A stretch of DNA of 64,000 nucleotides from Bradyrhizobium sp. CCGB01 (GTDB lineage Bacteria; Pseudomonadota; Alphaproteobacteria; Rhizobiales; Xanthobacteraceae), in assembly GCF_024199795.1 (NCBI RefSeq), contig NZ_JANADK010000001.1, positions 6,262,001 through 6,326,000 of the forward strand, given 5' to 3'. The first letter of the stretch is position 1. The number at the start of each line of letters is the position of its first letter. The notes under the pieces were generated by a model. It was not told where the DNA came from and ran no database searches. It worked only from the letters and a program-made list of their open reading frames with translations. The position numbers and the translations under genes are program-made. Positions 29,082 to 39,100 of this stretch are shown here, in pieces.

Positions 29082-30437
29082 TCAAGCCGCCATGTTGGGT
29101 TGCCGGAAGGCCGCTTCCATCTCGCGGCGCACCCGCACGGCGAGACTGTTGGGATCGTACTCCACGTCCTCCCATCTCAGACGCTGGCCTTCCGCGATGT
29201 CGGTCTTGAGCTTGACCTGGTGGGCGAGGCCGAGCGGCAGATAGCCCTGCTTCAGAGAGGCGTCGGCCGGGGTCTGCTTACCCCACACGCAGAAGCCGCC
29301 CTCGCCGTCGAGCATCTCGCCGGCCTTCAGCTTGCGCTTGGCGGTCGCCACCACGTCCGAATTGAACACGATCGGCGCACCGGTCGGCTCCTTGCGCAGC
29401 GCCGCAGAAGCCACGGAGATACCGAGTTCGAGCCCGATCATATGGATCGGCCGGTACAACGAGGCGTATTTGCCGGTCTTGTCCGGCAGCATGCTGTATT
29501 CGCGGAAGCATTCCTCGGAATAGGCGCTGTCGGTCTCGAACACGACATAGGTGCCCATCACGAGGCTCTGCGGGACGTCGGTGCCGTCACGATAGACCGA
29601 GGACGTGACCTCGGTGACGCCCGACTTCTCCAGCATGCCACCGTCGGATTTCGGCTTGCAGATTTCGGCGTGCTCGAACCGCGTTGCCGGCGGGAACGAC
29701 AGCCCCTCGCTCTGCGCATGCAGCCCGGTCGCATTGCACACCGCCGTCATTTCGATGCCCGACTTGGTGCCGTCGACGAAGGAGTTGAACATCTTCGGGT
29801 TGATCGAGTTGCGATCCTTGATCTTCATGTATTTGTCGAGGATGTCCCAGACCGTATCCGGCGTCGACTGGTGATAGGTCGGGTGATAGCGCGTCCCCTT
29901 GCCGGCGGCGACGACCTTGAATCCGGCGGCACGTGCCCAGTCGACGTGATCGGCGATCAGCGCCGGCTGGTCGCCCCAGGCGAGTGAATAGACGACGCCG
30001 GCCTGCTTGGCCTTGCGCGCCAGGATCGGACCTGCGACTGCGTCCGCCTCGACATTGACCATCACGATGTGCTTGCCGTTCTCGATCGCCTTCATCGCAA
30101 AGCGGATGCCGGCGCCGGGATCGCCGGTCGCCTCGATGATGACCTCGATCGCCGGATGGGTGATCAGCGCATCGGCGTTGTCGGTGACGACGGTGCGGCC
30201 ATGCTTGAGCGCATCGTCGATCGTGGCAGCCGCGTATTGCTCTTCCGGCCAGCAACCGAGCTTGAGCTGCGCCCGGGCGCGCGAGGTGTTCAGGTCGGCA
30301 ACGCCGACGAGATGCATGCCGTCGGTCTGGCGCACCTGCGACAGGAACATCAGGCCGAATTTTCCGGCCCCAATCAGGCCGATGGTAACAGGCTTGCCGG
30401 CCGCCTTGCGCTCCAGCAGCATGCGATGGAGATTCAT
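29082..30437 (-). CDS. NAD(P)-dependent oxidoreductase, homoserine-dehydrogenase-like with SAF domain
   Basis: 451 residues. An N-terminal Rossmann fold (GLIGAGKFG, about 20-28) is followed by a homoserine-dehydrogenase-like catalytic domain (about 130-330; conserved SGIEMTAVCNATGL) and a C-terminal SAF/antifreeze-like domain (about 365-440; GQRLRWEDVEY). Proteins with this architecture occur beside sugar-acid catabolic genes, but their reaction is unsettled. Downstream of and co-oriented with a LysR gene, and back to back with a TRAP transporter, which suggests the substrate is the imported acid. Confidence 0.8.
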   Translation of the reverse strand: MNLHRMLLERKAAGKPVTIGLIGAGKFGLMFLSQVRQTDGMHLVGVADLNTSRARAQLKLGCWPEEQYAAATIDDALKHGRTVVTDNADALITHPAIEVIIEATGDPGAGIRFAMKAIENGKHIVMVNVEADAVAGPILARKAKQAGVVYSLAWGDQPALIADHVDWARAAGFKVVAAGKGTRYHPTYHQSTPDTVWDILDKYMKIKDRNSINPKMFNSFVDGTKSGIEMTAVCNATGLHAQSEGLSFPPATRFEHAEICKPKSDGGMLEKSGVTEVTSSVYRDGTDVPQSLVMGTYVVFETDSAYSEECFREYSMLPDKTGKYASLYRPIHMIGLELGISVASAALRKEPTGAPIVFNSDVVATAKRKLKAGEMLDGEGGFCVWGKQTPADASLKQGYLPLGLAHQVKLKTDIAEGQRLRWEDVEYDPNSLAVRVRREMEAAFRQPNMAA

Positions 30438-30671
30438 CTGGATTTCCTTAAGCGTTCCTCGGGTGACGGCGTTGTTGCGGCCGTGACGTCCGGCCGCGCT
30501 CGCCTTGCACGGAAACGTTAGGCAGCGGCGAATCCGAGGGCAATTCAGATTATCTGCCGCAACGATGTAGGCGCGCTAAACAATCGGCATGCCCTCAGCG
30601 CGCATGATCTCCACGCGAACGCTTCGCGTCGGTCGCTGGGAAAACCGCTTCAGACCTTTCCGGATGATGCG

Positions 30672-31559
30672 CTAGCGCGCGCTCCAGGCGTCGCGCTCCG
30701 CGCGCAGCCAGTCGAGAAAGGTGCGGGTCTTGCGGTGGCGCAGATGGCCGTGCGGGCAGACGATCCATTGCGTGGTCAGCGCGACCTCCGGCGGGTTCTT
30801 CACGGGGCAAACCAGGCGGCCGTCGCGTAATTCGCGCCAGGCCAGCAGCTCGCTTTCCAGCCCGATGCCAAGGCCGTCGACGGCGGCGTCGATCGCCATG
30901 TGGCTGCGGTCGAACAGCACGCGTTTCCAGCGTTCCGCAGGCTCGATGCCGGCCTCCGTGAACCAGCGCGGCCATTGCATCTGCGATTTCACCGAATGGA
31001 TCAGCCGGTGCTCGAGCAGGTCCTGGGCTACGAGGCTGCCCGCCGCAAAGAACGAAGGCGCACACAGCGGAAAGAAGCGCTCCTTGCCCAGGCTTTCGAC
31101 GAACAGACCGGCCCAGCCGCCTTCGCCGTGGCGGATCTCCAGGTCGACATTTTCCTTGCGGAAATCGGTCGGCTCGTTGGTGCCGTCGAGCCGCAATTCG
31201 ATGTCCGGATTGGCATCAACGAAGCTCGCGAGCCGCGGCAGCAGCCATTTGCTCGACACGCTCGGGGCTGCGCGTACCGTCAATGTGGTGGCGGAGCGGA
31301 TGCCGCGGACATGCTGCGTCACGTCGGTGACGTGCTCGATCTCGCGGCTGATCATCTCGAAATAGCGCTCGCCGGCCTCGGTCAGCGTGATGTTACGCCC
31401 GACCCGCGAGGTCAGCGCCGTGCCGAGGTGCAGCTCGAGCGCCTGGATCTGCTGGCTGACGGCCGAAGGCGTCACCCGTAATTCGTCCGCCGCACGGGAA
31501 ATGCTGCCCGCGCGCGCCACCGCGTGGAAGACAATGATGGCGCGGAACGGTATCTGCAT
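30672..31559 (-). CDS. LysR family transcriptional regulator (GcvA-like)
   Basis: 295 residues. A winged helix-turn-helix at residues 6-64 (AGSISRAADELRVTPSAVSQQI) is followed by a periplasmic-binding-like effector domain with SSKWLLPRLASFVDANPDI. The overall pattern is close to the GcvA group. Divergent from the TRAP genes across a 285-bp intergenic region, the usual geometry for a LysR protein that controls both its own gene and the divergent operon. The effector is probably the TRAP ligand or a metabolite of it. Confidence 0.92.
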   Translation of the reverse strand: MQIPFRAIIVFHAVARAGSISRAADELRVTPSAVSQQIQALELHLGTALTSRVGRNITLTEAGERYFEMISREIEHVTDVTQHVRGIRSATTLTVRAAPSVSSKWLLPRLASFVDANPDIELRLDGTNEPTDFRKENVDLEIRHGEGGWAGLFVESLGKERFFPLCAPSFFAAGSLVAQDLLEHRLIHSVKSQMQWPRWFTEAGIEPAERWKRVLFDRSHMAIDAAVDGLGIGLESELLAWRELRDGRLVCPVKNPPEVALTTQWIVCPHGHLRHRKTRTFLDWLRAERDAWSAR

Positions 31560-31844
31560 CAGGAAACCTTTTAGGTCAGCTAAAGTGACGGCGAATATAA
31601 TTCAATTGTCGTGCGTGACCAGCGATCTAGGCTTCAGGCTCAAGGCAACCCGCGGCAGACGGGTGCCGACAGAGGAAACAGGACGGGCGCAGAGCGCCGG
31701 TCCGCCCGGGGGGAAGGAACGCAGGGCGAGGCCCTTTCACCAGCCACAGCGATTTTGACGACACCGGCGCGGCGAAGACCGCGCGCGGCAACGAGCACGT
31801 GCGCCGACAAAGGCGCCGCACAAGATCATCAGGGAGGACCAACG

Positions 31845-32867
31845 ATGTCGGGCAAGGGCCACAGGATTTCACGGCGCAACTTCATGGTCGCGGCTGCGGC
31901 CGTTCCACTGGTCGCGATCCGCACCCGGCCGGCGCAGGCCGCGGAGTTCGAATACAAGCTCGCCACCGGCCAGTCGCTGACGCAGCCGATCAACACCCGC
32001 CTCGATCAGGCCGTGAAGCGGATCAGGGAAGCGAGCGGCGGCCGGCTGGAGATCAAGTTCTTTCCCGCCTCGCAGCTCGGCTCGGACACCGATCTCTTGA
32101 CCCAGATCCGCAGCGGCGGCGTCGATTTCCTTAACATCGCGGGCTCCGTGCTGTCGACGGTAGCGCCGATCGCCGGCATCGCCAATGTCGGCTTCGCGTT
32201 CTCGGACTACGGCCAGGTCTGGAATGCGATGGACGGAGACCTCGGCAAGCTGATCGCAAGCCAGATCGAGAAGACCGGCGCGCTGGTGATGGCCAAGCCC
32301 GCCGACAACACGTTCCGGCAGGTTTCGTCGTTCACCAAGCCGATCAAGACGCCGGCCGATCTCGCCGGTTACCGCATCCGCGTGCCGGTCTCGCCGATCT
32401 TCACCTCGCTGTTCAAGTCGCTGGGCGCCAACCCGACCTCGATCAACTTCAACGAATTGTACACGGCGCTCCAGACCCATCTCGTCGACGGCCAGGAGAA
32501 CGGCCTCGTTACCATCGAGGCCGGCAAGATCTACGAGGTGCAGAAATACATCTCCGAGACCAACCACATCTGGGATCCATTCTTCATTCTCGGCAACCGC
32601 CGCTCGGTCAAGGCACTGCCCGACGAGTTGCAGGCGATCGTACGGCGTGAATTCGACCAGGCCGCGATGGAGCAGCGCGCGGATACCGCCAAGCTCAATC
32701 TGACACTGAAGGACCAGCTGACCGCCAAGGGCATCACCTTCGAGGTCTCCGACAAGGAGGCGTTCCGCAAGGGGCTGTCGGCCGCCGGCTTCTACAAGGA
32801 ATGGCGCGGCAAGTTCGGCGAGGACAACTGGAAGATTCTGGAGGCCGCGGCCGGAGCGCTGGCATGA
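31845..32867 (+). CDS. dctP: TRAP transporter solute-binding protein (DctP family), Tat signal
   Basis: 340 residues. A Tat-type leader, ISRRNFMVAAAAVPLV (from residue 8), is followed by the DctP fold: QLGSDTDLLTQIRSGGVD, the TFRQVSSF..PADLAGYRIRV region containing the arginine that clamps a ligand carboxylate, and QENGLVTIEAGKIYEVQKYIS. It captures an organic acid in the periplasm and delivers it to the membrane pair. GGGAGGA precedes the ATG. Its stop overlaps the start of the permease gene. Confidence 0.93.
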   Translation: MSGKGHRISRRNFMVAAAAVPLVAIRTRPAQAAEFEYKLATGQSLTQPINTRLDQAVKRIREASGGRLEIKFFPASQLGSDTDLLTQIRSGGVDFLNIAGSVLSTVAPIAGIANVGFAFSDYGQVWNAMDGDLGKLIASQIEKTGALVMAKPADNTFRQVSSFTKPIKTPADLAGYRIRVPVSPIFTSLFKSLGANPTSINFNELYTALQTHLVDGQENGLVTIEAGKIYEVQKYISETNHIWDPFFILGNRRSVKALPDELQAIVRREFDQAAMEQRADTAKLNLTLKDQLTAKGITFEVSDKEAFRKGLSAAGFYKEWRGKFGEDNWKILEAAAGALA

Positions 32868-34756
32868 GCGCGGTGATCGGCATGCCGGAGACGGTGACGC
32901 TCGGCGAGGCGCGACCGTTGCGCGGACGCTGGCTGGAGCAGTCGCTGCGCTGGCTGGTGGAGATTCCGGCGGCGATCGCCGTGGTCGCCGAGGTCGTCAT
33001 CCTGTTCGCCGGCATCGTCGCACGCGGAATCTTCCACCGGCCGATCATCTGGTCCGACGAGCTCGCCTCCATCCTGTTCCTGTGGCTGGCGATGCTCGGC
33101 AGCGCGATCGCCGTGCAGCGCTCGGCGCATATGCGCCTGACCTTCTTCACGTCGTACCTGTCGCCGCGTGCGGAGGCCTGGGCCTCGACGCTCGCGGCCG
33201 GCGGGGTTGCGCTGTTCCTCGCGATCATCCTGCATCCGGCGCTGGACTATGTGGAGGATCAGGCCTTTGTGGAGACGCCGGCGCTCGGCTGGTCCGGCAT
33301 GGTTCGTGCGGCCGCCATCCCGGTCGGGTGCATCATCGCGCTCGCCAGCATCTGCCTCACCCTCGTCAAGCGATCCGCGAAGGACCTGCTTGCCGTCGCA
33401 ATCCTGTTTGCGGCGATTGCCGGCGTGCTCTATTTCGCAGGCCCCTCGCTGAAGTCGCTCGGCAACTGGAACCTGCTGATCTTCTTCGTCGGTCTGCTCG
33501 GCTGCGCTGTGATGGCGGGCGTGCCGATCGCGTTTTCCTTTTGTCTTGCGACCGTCGCTTTCCTGCTGACCACGACGCGGACGCCGTTGCTGGTCGTGGT
33601 CGGGCGGATCGACGAGGGCATGAGCTCGCTGATCCTGCTCGCGGTGCCGCTGTTCGTGCTGCTGGGACAACTGGTCGAGCAGACCGGCATGGCGCGCGTC
33701 ATGGTCGCATTCCTCGCCTCTATGCTCGGCCATGTCCGGGGTGGGCTCTCCTATGTGATGTTGGGCGCCATGCTGCTGGTTTCGGGCATCTCCGGCTCGA
33801 AGACCGCCGATATGGCGGCGATCGCGCCGGTGCTGTTTCCCGAAATGCGCAAGCGCGGCATGAAGGATGGCGAACTGGTCTCGCTGCTCGCGGCGTCAGG
33901 CGCGATGAGCGAGACCATTCCGCCGTCGATCGTGCTGATCGCGATCGCCTCCGTCACCGGTGTCTCGATCGCCGCGCTGTTCACCGCCGGCATCCTGCCG
34001 GGGATCGTGCTGGCGATCGTGCTCGCCTTCGTCGCGCGCTACCGGGCGGGCGCGGAGGAGAACGCCGCGCTCAAGGTCGCGCGGGCACCGATGTCTGTCG
34101 TGGCGAAGACGTTCTGGGCGGCGCTGCCGGCCCTGGCCTTGCCGTTCCTGATCCGCAGCGCGGTGGTCGAGGGCTTTGCGACCGCCACTGAAGTCTCGAC
34201 GATCGGCATCGCCTATTGCCTCGTGCTCGGCCTGGTCATCTATCGTGGCAGCCTGGCCTGGAAGAATGTGCTGCCGATGCTGGTGCAGACTGCCTCGCTG
34301 TCCGGGTCGATCCTGTTCATCGTGGGAGCTGCCAGCGCGATGGCATGGGCATTGGCGCAATCCGGCTTCTCACATGATCTGGCGGCGCGTATGGCCGGCG
34401 TGCCCGGCGGCGCCTGGGGCTTCCTGTTGATCTCGGTCGTCGCCTTCATCGTGCTCGGCAGCGTGCTGGAGGGCATCCCGGCCATCGTGCTGTTCGGTCC
34501 GCTGCTATTCCCGGTGGCGGCAACGTTCGGGATCAACGAGGTGCACTATGCGATGGTGGTGATCCTCGCCATGGGCCTCGGCCTGTTCGCGCCGCCGTTC
34601 GGGCTCTGCTACTACGCGGCCTGCAGCATCGGCGGCGTGTCGCCGGACGCCGGCATGCGCCGAATCTGGATCTATCTCGCCTGGCTGTTCCTGGGCCTGC
34701 TGCTGATCACCTTCGTGCCCTGGATATCGCTGGTGTCTGTGAGATTCTCAGGCTGA
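32864..34756 (+). CDS. dctM: Fused TRAP permease DctQ-DctM
   Basis: 630 residues combining the small four-helix DctQ subunit (about 15-165) with the large DctM subunit (about 195-625) in one chain. The DctM half has repeated membrane segments, with MLGHVRGGLSYVMLGAMLLVSGISGSK and the ETIPPSIVLI loop typical of the family. Sodium-driven uptake of the acid bound by DctP. The ATG overlaps the dctP stop by four bases, so translation is coupled. The fusion is a known variant of TRAP permeases. Confidence 0.94.
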   Translation: MSAVIGMPETVTLGEARPLRGRWLEQSLRWLVEIPAAIAVVAEVVILFAGIVARGIFHRPIIWSDELASILFLWLAMLGSAIAVQRSAHMRLTFFTSYLSPRAEAWASTLAAGGVALFLAIILHPALDYVEDQAFVETPALGWSGMVRAAAIPVGCIIALASICLTLVKRSAKDLLAVAILFAAIAGVLYFAGPSLKSLGNWNLLIFFVGLLGCAVMAGVPIAFSFCLATVAFLLTTTRTPLLVVVGRIDEGMSSLILLAVPLFVLLGQLVEQTGMARVMVAFLASMLGHVRGGLSYVMLGAMLLVSGISGSKTADMAAIAPVLFPEMRKRGMKDGELVSLLAASGAMSETIPPSIVLIAIASVTGVSIAALFTAGILPGIVLAIVLAFVARYRAGAEENAALKVARAPMSVVAKTFWAALPALALPFLIRSAVVEGFATATEVSTIGIAYCLVLGLVIYRGSLAWKNVLPMLVQTASLSGSILFIVGAASAMAWALAQSGFSHDLAARMAGVPGGAWGFLLISVVAFIVLGSVLEGIPAIVLFGPLLFPVAATFGINEVHYAMVVILAMGLGLFAPPFGLCYYAACSIGGVSPDAGMRRIWIYLAWLFLGLLLITFVPWISLVSVRFSG

Positions 34757-34779
34757 AGCCATTCGGCTGGTGCACCTCC

Positions 34780-35517
34780 TCAGGTCGAGAGCTGCTTCTC
34801 GGCGATCGACAGCCACTCGGCCTGCGCCTCGCGCAGATACTTTGGCGCGCGCCGCATCTGGATCAGGAGCTCGTTGAAGACCATTCGCGCCTCGGCGCTG
34901 CGGCCGACCATCTGGAGCAGCATGCCGTAGCGCACCCGCGCTTCGGCGCCGGGGAAATAGCCGGAGACGGCGTGGTACTCCTCCAGCGCCTCGTCGAGCC
35001 GGCCGACCTCGGCGAGCGCGCGGGCGTAGAGCAGATGCGCGTCGGCGGAGTCGAAGTCCGGCCACTGCTTCTGGAGGTCGTCCAGCGTCGCGAGCGCGTC
35101 GGCCGGACGCTTGGCTGAAAACTCGGCTTGCGCCTTGCCGAGCGCATAAGCGGGATCGTGGCCCATCGGCAGCTTCAGGACGTGGTCGTAATGCGCTTCC
35201 GCTTCACTGAATCTGCCGATCTTCGCGCACTCTTCCGCCAGCGCGGCGCGGTTGGCGATGGTGTCGGTGGCCGCCAGCCGGTCGGACAGCTCGCGATAGC
35301 GCTTCTCGGGATCGAGCCGGTTGGCGACGCGCTGCCGCGCCTGCCGTGCGCCGGGGCTGGAAAACCATTCCGGGATGAGCTCGACCGCGATATAGGCGAG
35401 CGCGCCCATCATCGGCACCAGCAGGATGATGAAGGCCCAGGGCCGTAGCCGCCCGGTTCGCGATGCGTGATAGATCAGCGTGATATCCAGCAGCAGAACG
35501 ACCAAAGCGACGGGCAT
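34780..35517 (-). CDS. TPR protein with two N-terminal membrane helices
   Basis: 245 residues. Two hydrophobic helices (about 2-20 and 25-52; the second, RPWAFIILLVPMMGALAYI, resembles the PLD-nuclease N-terminal element of cardiolipin synthases) anchor the protein. Residues 85-240 form tetratricopeptide repeats such as DAHLLYARALAEVGRLDEALEEYH. TPR domains mediate protein contacts, so this is probably a membrane-bound scaffold. The ATG at 35517 is preferred because the extra residues before it are Cys/Arg rich and not membrane-like. No partner gene is evident. Confidence 0.8.
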   Translation of the reverse strand: MPVALVVLLLDITLIYHASRTGRLRPWAFIILLVPMMGALAYIAVELIPEWFSSPGARQARQRVANRLDPEKRYRELSDRLAATDTIANRAALAEECAKIGRFSEAEAHYDHVLKLPMGHDPAYALGKAQAEFSAKRPADALATLDDLQKQWPDFDSADAHLLYARALAEVGRLDEALEEYHAVSGYFPGAEARVRYGMLLQMVGRSAEARMVFNELLIQMRRAPKYLREAQAEWLSIAEKQLST

Positions 35518-35697
35518 GTGACATCCGGGAGCACAACGACAGCGCACGCTTCCTGATATCGCAACTGACGCGATGAAACAACTTTGAGTTGTCTACACCG
35601 GCAGAAATCAGCGACCCCGGACCCGCGCGCCTTGATGACGGCGAGGAGTCAGTCGCTTCAAATACGATCGAGGTTCATGAGATCGCAGCCAAAGCTG

Positions 35698-36672
35698 CTA
35701 CTGCTTGGCGTCGTCCGCCAGCATCTTCCGGTATTTTTCGACGTCGCGTGTCACGAGCTTCTGGAGCACGTCGGGCGTATGCTCGTCGGGATCGGGCGCA
35801 ACTGTCGACAGATCGGCGAAGCGCTTCTTCACCGCGTCGGTTTCCACCGCCGTCCGCGCGGCGGCGTTCAGCTTGGCGATGACGGCCGGTGGCGTGCCCT
35901 TGGGCGCGAACAGGCCGTTCCAGCCCTGCGCCTCGAAATCCGGCAGGCCCGCCTCGGCAGACGTCGGCAGATCCGGCAGCGTCGCCAGCCGCACGGTCGA
36001 GCCGACCACGAGGCCCTTCACCAGCTTCTCGTTGATCGACTGCGAGACCGAGGCGGCCGCGTCGCAGACGCCGTCGATCTGGCTGCCGACCGCGTCGGTC
36101 AGCGCGGGCGCGGCGCCACGATAGCCGACCAGCGTCGCATCGATGCCGGCGGCGGTCACAAAGCTCTTGCAAATGAGGTAATTCGACGAGCCGACGCCGG
36201 CATGGCCGAGATTGATCTTGCCCGGATTGGCCTTGGCGTAGGCGATGAACTCCTTCAGGTCCTTCGCCGGGAAATCCTTGCGCAGCGCGATGATGCCGAA
36301 TGTCTTCGCAACCATCCCGATCGGCACGAAGGAGTCCGGCGTGAACGGCAGCTTTGGATAGATCGTGTAGGTCGCGGCATTGGTGCCGGCATTGCCGATC
36401 GCGATGGTGTAGCCATCGGGCTCGGCGCGGGAGGCGCGCGCCAGCGCGGTCGAGCCGCCGGCGCCGGCAACGTTCTCGATCACGATGGTCTGGCCGAGCG
36501 CAATGCCCATCTGCTCGGCAACCGTGCGCGCGATCACGTCCGAGGTGCCGCCGGCCGCGAACGGCACGATCATCGTGATCGGGCGCTTGGGAAAATCCTG
36601 CGCGAACGCGGCAGTCGCGAACGCAATGACCGCGACCGCGGCGAGCGCGCGCTTCAGCAGGAACGGGATCAC
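35698..36672 (-). CDS. Bug family tripartite tricarboxylate transporter binding protein
   Basis: 324 residues with a signal peptide (about 1-24). The Bug signature [16 protein letters not shown] leads, then [12 protein letters not shown] and the [21 protein letters not shown] region. These periplasmic proteins bind carboxylates or amino acids for TctAB permeases, but none is encoded nearby. The start is the GTG at 36672 that overlaps the purQ stop in a GTGA, an unusual partner for a purine gene. Very many Bug genes are scattered in Bradyrhizobium-like genomes. Confidence 0.9.
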   Translation of the reverse strand: MIPFLLKRALAAVAVIAFATAAFAQDFPKRPITMIVPFAAGGTSDVIARTVAEQMGIALGQTIVIENVAGAGGSTALARASRAEPDGYTIAIGNAGTNAATYTIYPKLPFTPDSFVPIGMVAKTFGIIALRKDFPAKDLKEFIAYAKANPGKINLGHAGVGSSNYLICKSFVTAAGIDATLVGYRGAAPALTDAVGSQIDGVCDAAASVSQSINEKLVKGLVVGSTVRLATLPDLPTSAEAGLPDFEAQGWNGLFAPKGTPPAVIAKLNAAARTAVETDAVKKRFADLSTVAPDPDEHTPDVLQKLVTRDVEKYRKMLADDAKQ

Positions 36673-37370
36673 GCGGCCTTTTCCAGATGCGCGGTGAGGC
36701 CGGCGAACAGGCCACGGCCGTCGGTGCAGCCCATGATGTCTTCGACGTGGTTTTCCGGATGGGGCATCATGCCGAGCACGTTGCCCTTGTCGTTGACGAT
36801 GCCGGCGATGGAATTCGCCGCGCCGTTGATGTTGTGCGCCTCATCGACCACGCCGTCGGCGGAGCAGTAGCGATAGAGCACCCGCCCCTCGCCTTCGAGC
36901 CGCTTGATGGTCTCCTCGTCCGCCTCGTAATTGCCCTCGCCATGTGCGACGGGAACGCGGATCACCTGCCCGGCATTGTAGCCGCGGGTGAACGGCGTGT
37001 CGGAGCGCTCGACGCGCAGATGCACGTCGTGGCAGATGAATTTCAGCCGCTCATTGCGCATCAAGACGCCGGGCAGCAGGCCGGATTCGCAGAGGATCTG
37101 GAAACCGTTGCAGACGCCGAGGACGAGACCGCCCTTGGCCGCATAGTCGCGCACCGCGTCCATCACCGGCGACCGCGCCGCAATCGCCCCACAGCGAAGA
37201 TAGTCGCCGTAGGAGAAGCCGCCCGGCACCACCACGAGATCGGTGCCCGCAGGCAGCGAGGTCTCGGCGTGCCAGACCATCGCGGGCTCATGGCCCGAGA
37301 TGAGCTTCAGCGCGCGCGCCATGTCGCGCTCGCGGTTGATGCCGGGGAAGACGAGGATGGCGGCCTTCAT
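36669..37370 (-). CDS. purQ: Phosphoribosylformylglycinamidine synthase glutaminase PurQ
   Basis: 233 residues of the class I glutamine amidotransferase fold. The nucleophile Cys is in LGVCNGFQ (about residue 85), and the His/Glu of the triad lie in PHPENH near the C-terminus. [12 protein letters not shown] completes the signature. It supplies ammonia to PurL. Its ATG shares one base with the purS stop (TGATG), and its stop overlaps the Bug start. Confidence 0.98.
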   Translation of the reverse strand: MKAAILVFPGINRERDMARALKLISGHEPAMVWHAETSLPAGTDLVVVPGGFSYGDYLRCGAIAARSPVMDAVRDYAAKGGLVLGVCNGFQILCESGLLPGVLMRNERLKFICHDVHLRVERSDTPFTRGYNAGQVIRVPVAHGEGNYEADEETIKRLEGEGRVLYRYCSADGVVDEAHNINGAANSIAGIVNDKGNVLGMMPHPENHVEDIMGCTDGRGLFAGLTAHLEKAA

Positions 37371-37609
37371 CAGAGCAGCTCGACCCGATAGTTCTCGATC
37401 ACGGTGTTGGCGAGCAGCTTGTCGGCGGCATCCTTGAGCGCCGCTTCGGCCTTGGCCTTGTCGGCGCCGGCGAGCTCGATGTCGAACACCTTGCCCTGGC
37501 GGACGCTGGCGACGCCGTCGACGCCGAGCGACTTCAGCGCGCCTTCGATGGCCTTGCCTTGCGGATCGAGGATGCCCGTCTTCAGGGTAACGGTGACACG
37601 TGCCTTCAC
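37370..37609 (-). CDS. purS: Phosphoribosylformylglycinamidine synthase subunit PurS
   Basis: 79 residues. Ferredoxin-like small subunit with the pattern [19 protein letters not shown] and [13 protein letters not shown]. It bridges PurL and PurQ and is required for ammonia channelling in bacteria with the three-subunit enzyme. It overlaps the purQ start by one base and lies 13 bp downstream of purC. Confidence 0.97.
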   Translation of the reverse strand: MKARVTVTLKTGILDPQGKAIEGALKSLGVDGVASVRQGKVFDIELAGADKAKAEAALKDAADKLLANTVIENYRVELL

Positions 37610-37622
37610 GTCAAAATCCTCT

Positions 37623-38390
37623 TCAGCTCTTCACCAGCACCGGGCCAGTGCCCTGCGGACGCTCGTTCTCCATGAGGATGCCGAGGCGCTTGGCGACTTC
37701 GGTATAGGCCTCGAGCAGGCCACCGAGGTCGCGGCGGAAACGGTCCTTGTCGAGCTTCTCGTTCGACTTGATGTCCCACAGACGGCAGCTGTCCGGCGAG
37801 ATCTCGTCGGCGACGATGATCCGCATCATCTCGTTCTCGAACAGGCGGCCGCACTCCATCTTGAAGTCGACGAGGCGGATGCCGATGCCGAGGAAGAGGC
37901 CGGTGAGGAAATCGTTGACGCGGATGGCAAGCGCCATGATGTCGTCGATCTCCTGGGGCGTGGCCCAGCCGAAGGCGGTGATGTGCTCTTCCGACACCAT
38001 GGGGTCGTTGAGCTGGTCGTTCTTGTAATAGAATTCGATGATCGAACGGGGCAGCTGCGTGCCCTCCTCGATGCCGAGGCGCTGCGACAGCGAGCCGGCG
38101 GCAACGTTCCGCACCACCACCTCGAGCGGCACGATCTCGACCTCGCGAATCAACTGTTCGCGCATGTTGAGGCGGCGGATGAAATGGGTCGGCACCCCGA
38201 TGTCGTTGAGGTGCTGAAACAGGTACTCCGAGATCCGGTTGTTGAGGACACCCTTGCCCTCGATCACCTGATGCTTTTTCGCATTGAACGCGGTGGCGTC
38301 ATCCTTGAAGTGCTGGATCAGGGTGCCGGGCTCCGGGCCTTCGTAAAGAACCTTTGCCTTGCCTTCATAAATACGACGCCGACGGCTCAT
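37623..38390 (-). CDS. purC: SAICAR synthase PurC
   Basis: 255 residues. ATP-dependent condensation of CAIR with aspartate. [13 protein letters not shown] at the start is the ATP loop, and [23 protein letters not shown] and [32 protein letters not shown] are signatures. The start at 38390 matches the usual N-terminus [10 protein letters not shown]; an in-frame ATG at 38420 gives ten extra residues and cannot be excluded. First gene of purC-purS-purQ. It is followed upstream by a 318-bp divergent region shared with the DUF1476 gene, where I see no other gene. Confidence 0.97.
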   Translation of the reverse strand: MSRRRRIYEGKAKVLYEGPEPGTLIQHFKDDATAFNAKKHQVIEGKGVLNNRISEYLFQHLNDIGVPTHFIRRLNMREQLIREVEIVPLEVVVRNVAAGSLSQRLGIEEGTQLPRSIIEFYYKNDQLNDPMVSEEHITAFGWATPQEIDDIMALAIRVNDFLTGLFLGIGIRLVDFKMECGRLFENEMMRIIVADEISPDSCRLWDIKSNEKLDKDRFRRDLGGLLEAYTEVAKRLGILMENERPQGTGPVLVKS

Positions 38391-38708
38391 GGGGATGTAC
38401 CGTGTTTTGTTGAAATCCATGTATTTGGTGTGCTCCGGTTACCAGGTTACGACCCACAGCGGAGCTGCCGTGAACGGCCGGGAACCCCATCTGGAACCAT
38501 TGGAAACAGAACGGGAACCTAGCCTTCAGGCAACCTATCCGATTGGCTGTCCCAGCACAATCGATCCGGCCGTCCGGCATCAACTTATACCGTCTTGCCT
38601 GCGGCTTAACGGCTCGTTGTTTTGCCGATTCGTGCCCCCTATCTAGGCATGCGCCGGGGCCCTCGCAACGAGGGCCACCGGGTCCAGTCAGAGGGAATTG
38701 GAAAAGGC

Positions 38709-39032
38709 ATGAGCACGTTGGACAAACGCGAGGAAGGCTTCGAGAAGAAATTTGCCCTCGACGAGGAGCAGAAATTCAAGGCGGAAGCCCGCCGCAACCG
38801 GCTGCTCGGGCTTTGGGCAGCCGAGAAGCTCGGCATCACCGGCGATGCCGCCACCGCCTACGCCAAGGAGGTGGTCGCCGCCGATTTCGAGGAAGCCGGC
38901 GACGCCGACGTGCTGCGCAAGGTCATGGCCGATTTCGCCGCCAAGAACGTGGCCGTCACCGAGCAGGCGATTCGCGCCAAGATGAGCGAATTGATCGCTG
39001 TGGCGGCGGCCGAGGTGAAGGCGGGGAAATAG
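38709..39032 (+). CDS. DUF1476 protein, ATP synthase inhibitory zeta subunit
   Basis: 107 residues, highly helical. The N-terminus MSTLDKREEGFEKKFALDEE is the inhibitory segment of the alphaproteobacterial F1-ATPase zeta subunit, which inserts into the F1 interface and blocks ATP hydrolysis; the four-helix C-terminal body follows. Established in Paracoccus; the sequence match is family-wide. The start at 38709 fits the family N-terminus. It is divergent from purC, a neighbour it often has in alphaproteobacteria. Confidence 0.93.
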   Translation: MSTLDKREEGFEKKFALDEEQKFKAEARRNRLLGLWAAEKLGITGDAATAYAKEVVAADFEEAGDADVLRKVMADFAAKNVAVTEQAIRAKMSELIAVAAAEVKAGK

Positions 39033-39047
39033 GCGGACAAGGAAGTG

Positions 39048-39081
39048 GCGAGTAGCGAACCGAACCCTGTTCGCTACTCGC
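39048..39081. repeat. Perfect 13-bp inverted repeat
   Basis: GCGAGTAGCGAAC and GTTCGCTACTCGC flank an eight-base loop between the convergent DUF1476 and cynS genes; outer bases GGCGGA/TCCGCC extend it. No T run follows, so it is more likely a dispersed intergenic palindrome than a classical terminator, though it may end both transcripts. Confidence 0.75.
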
Positions 39082-39100
39082 AATCCGCCATTCGCCCAGA

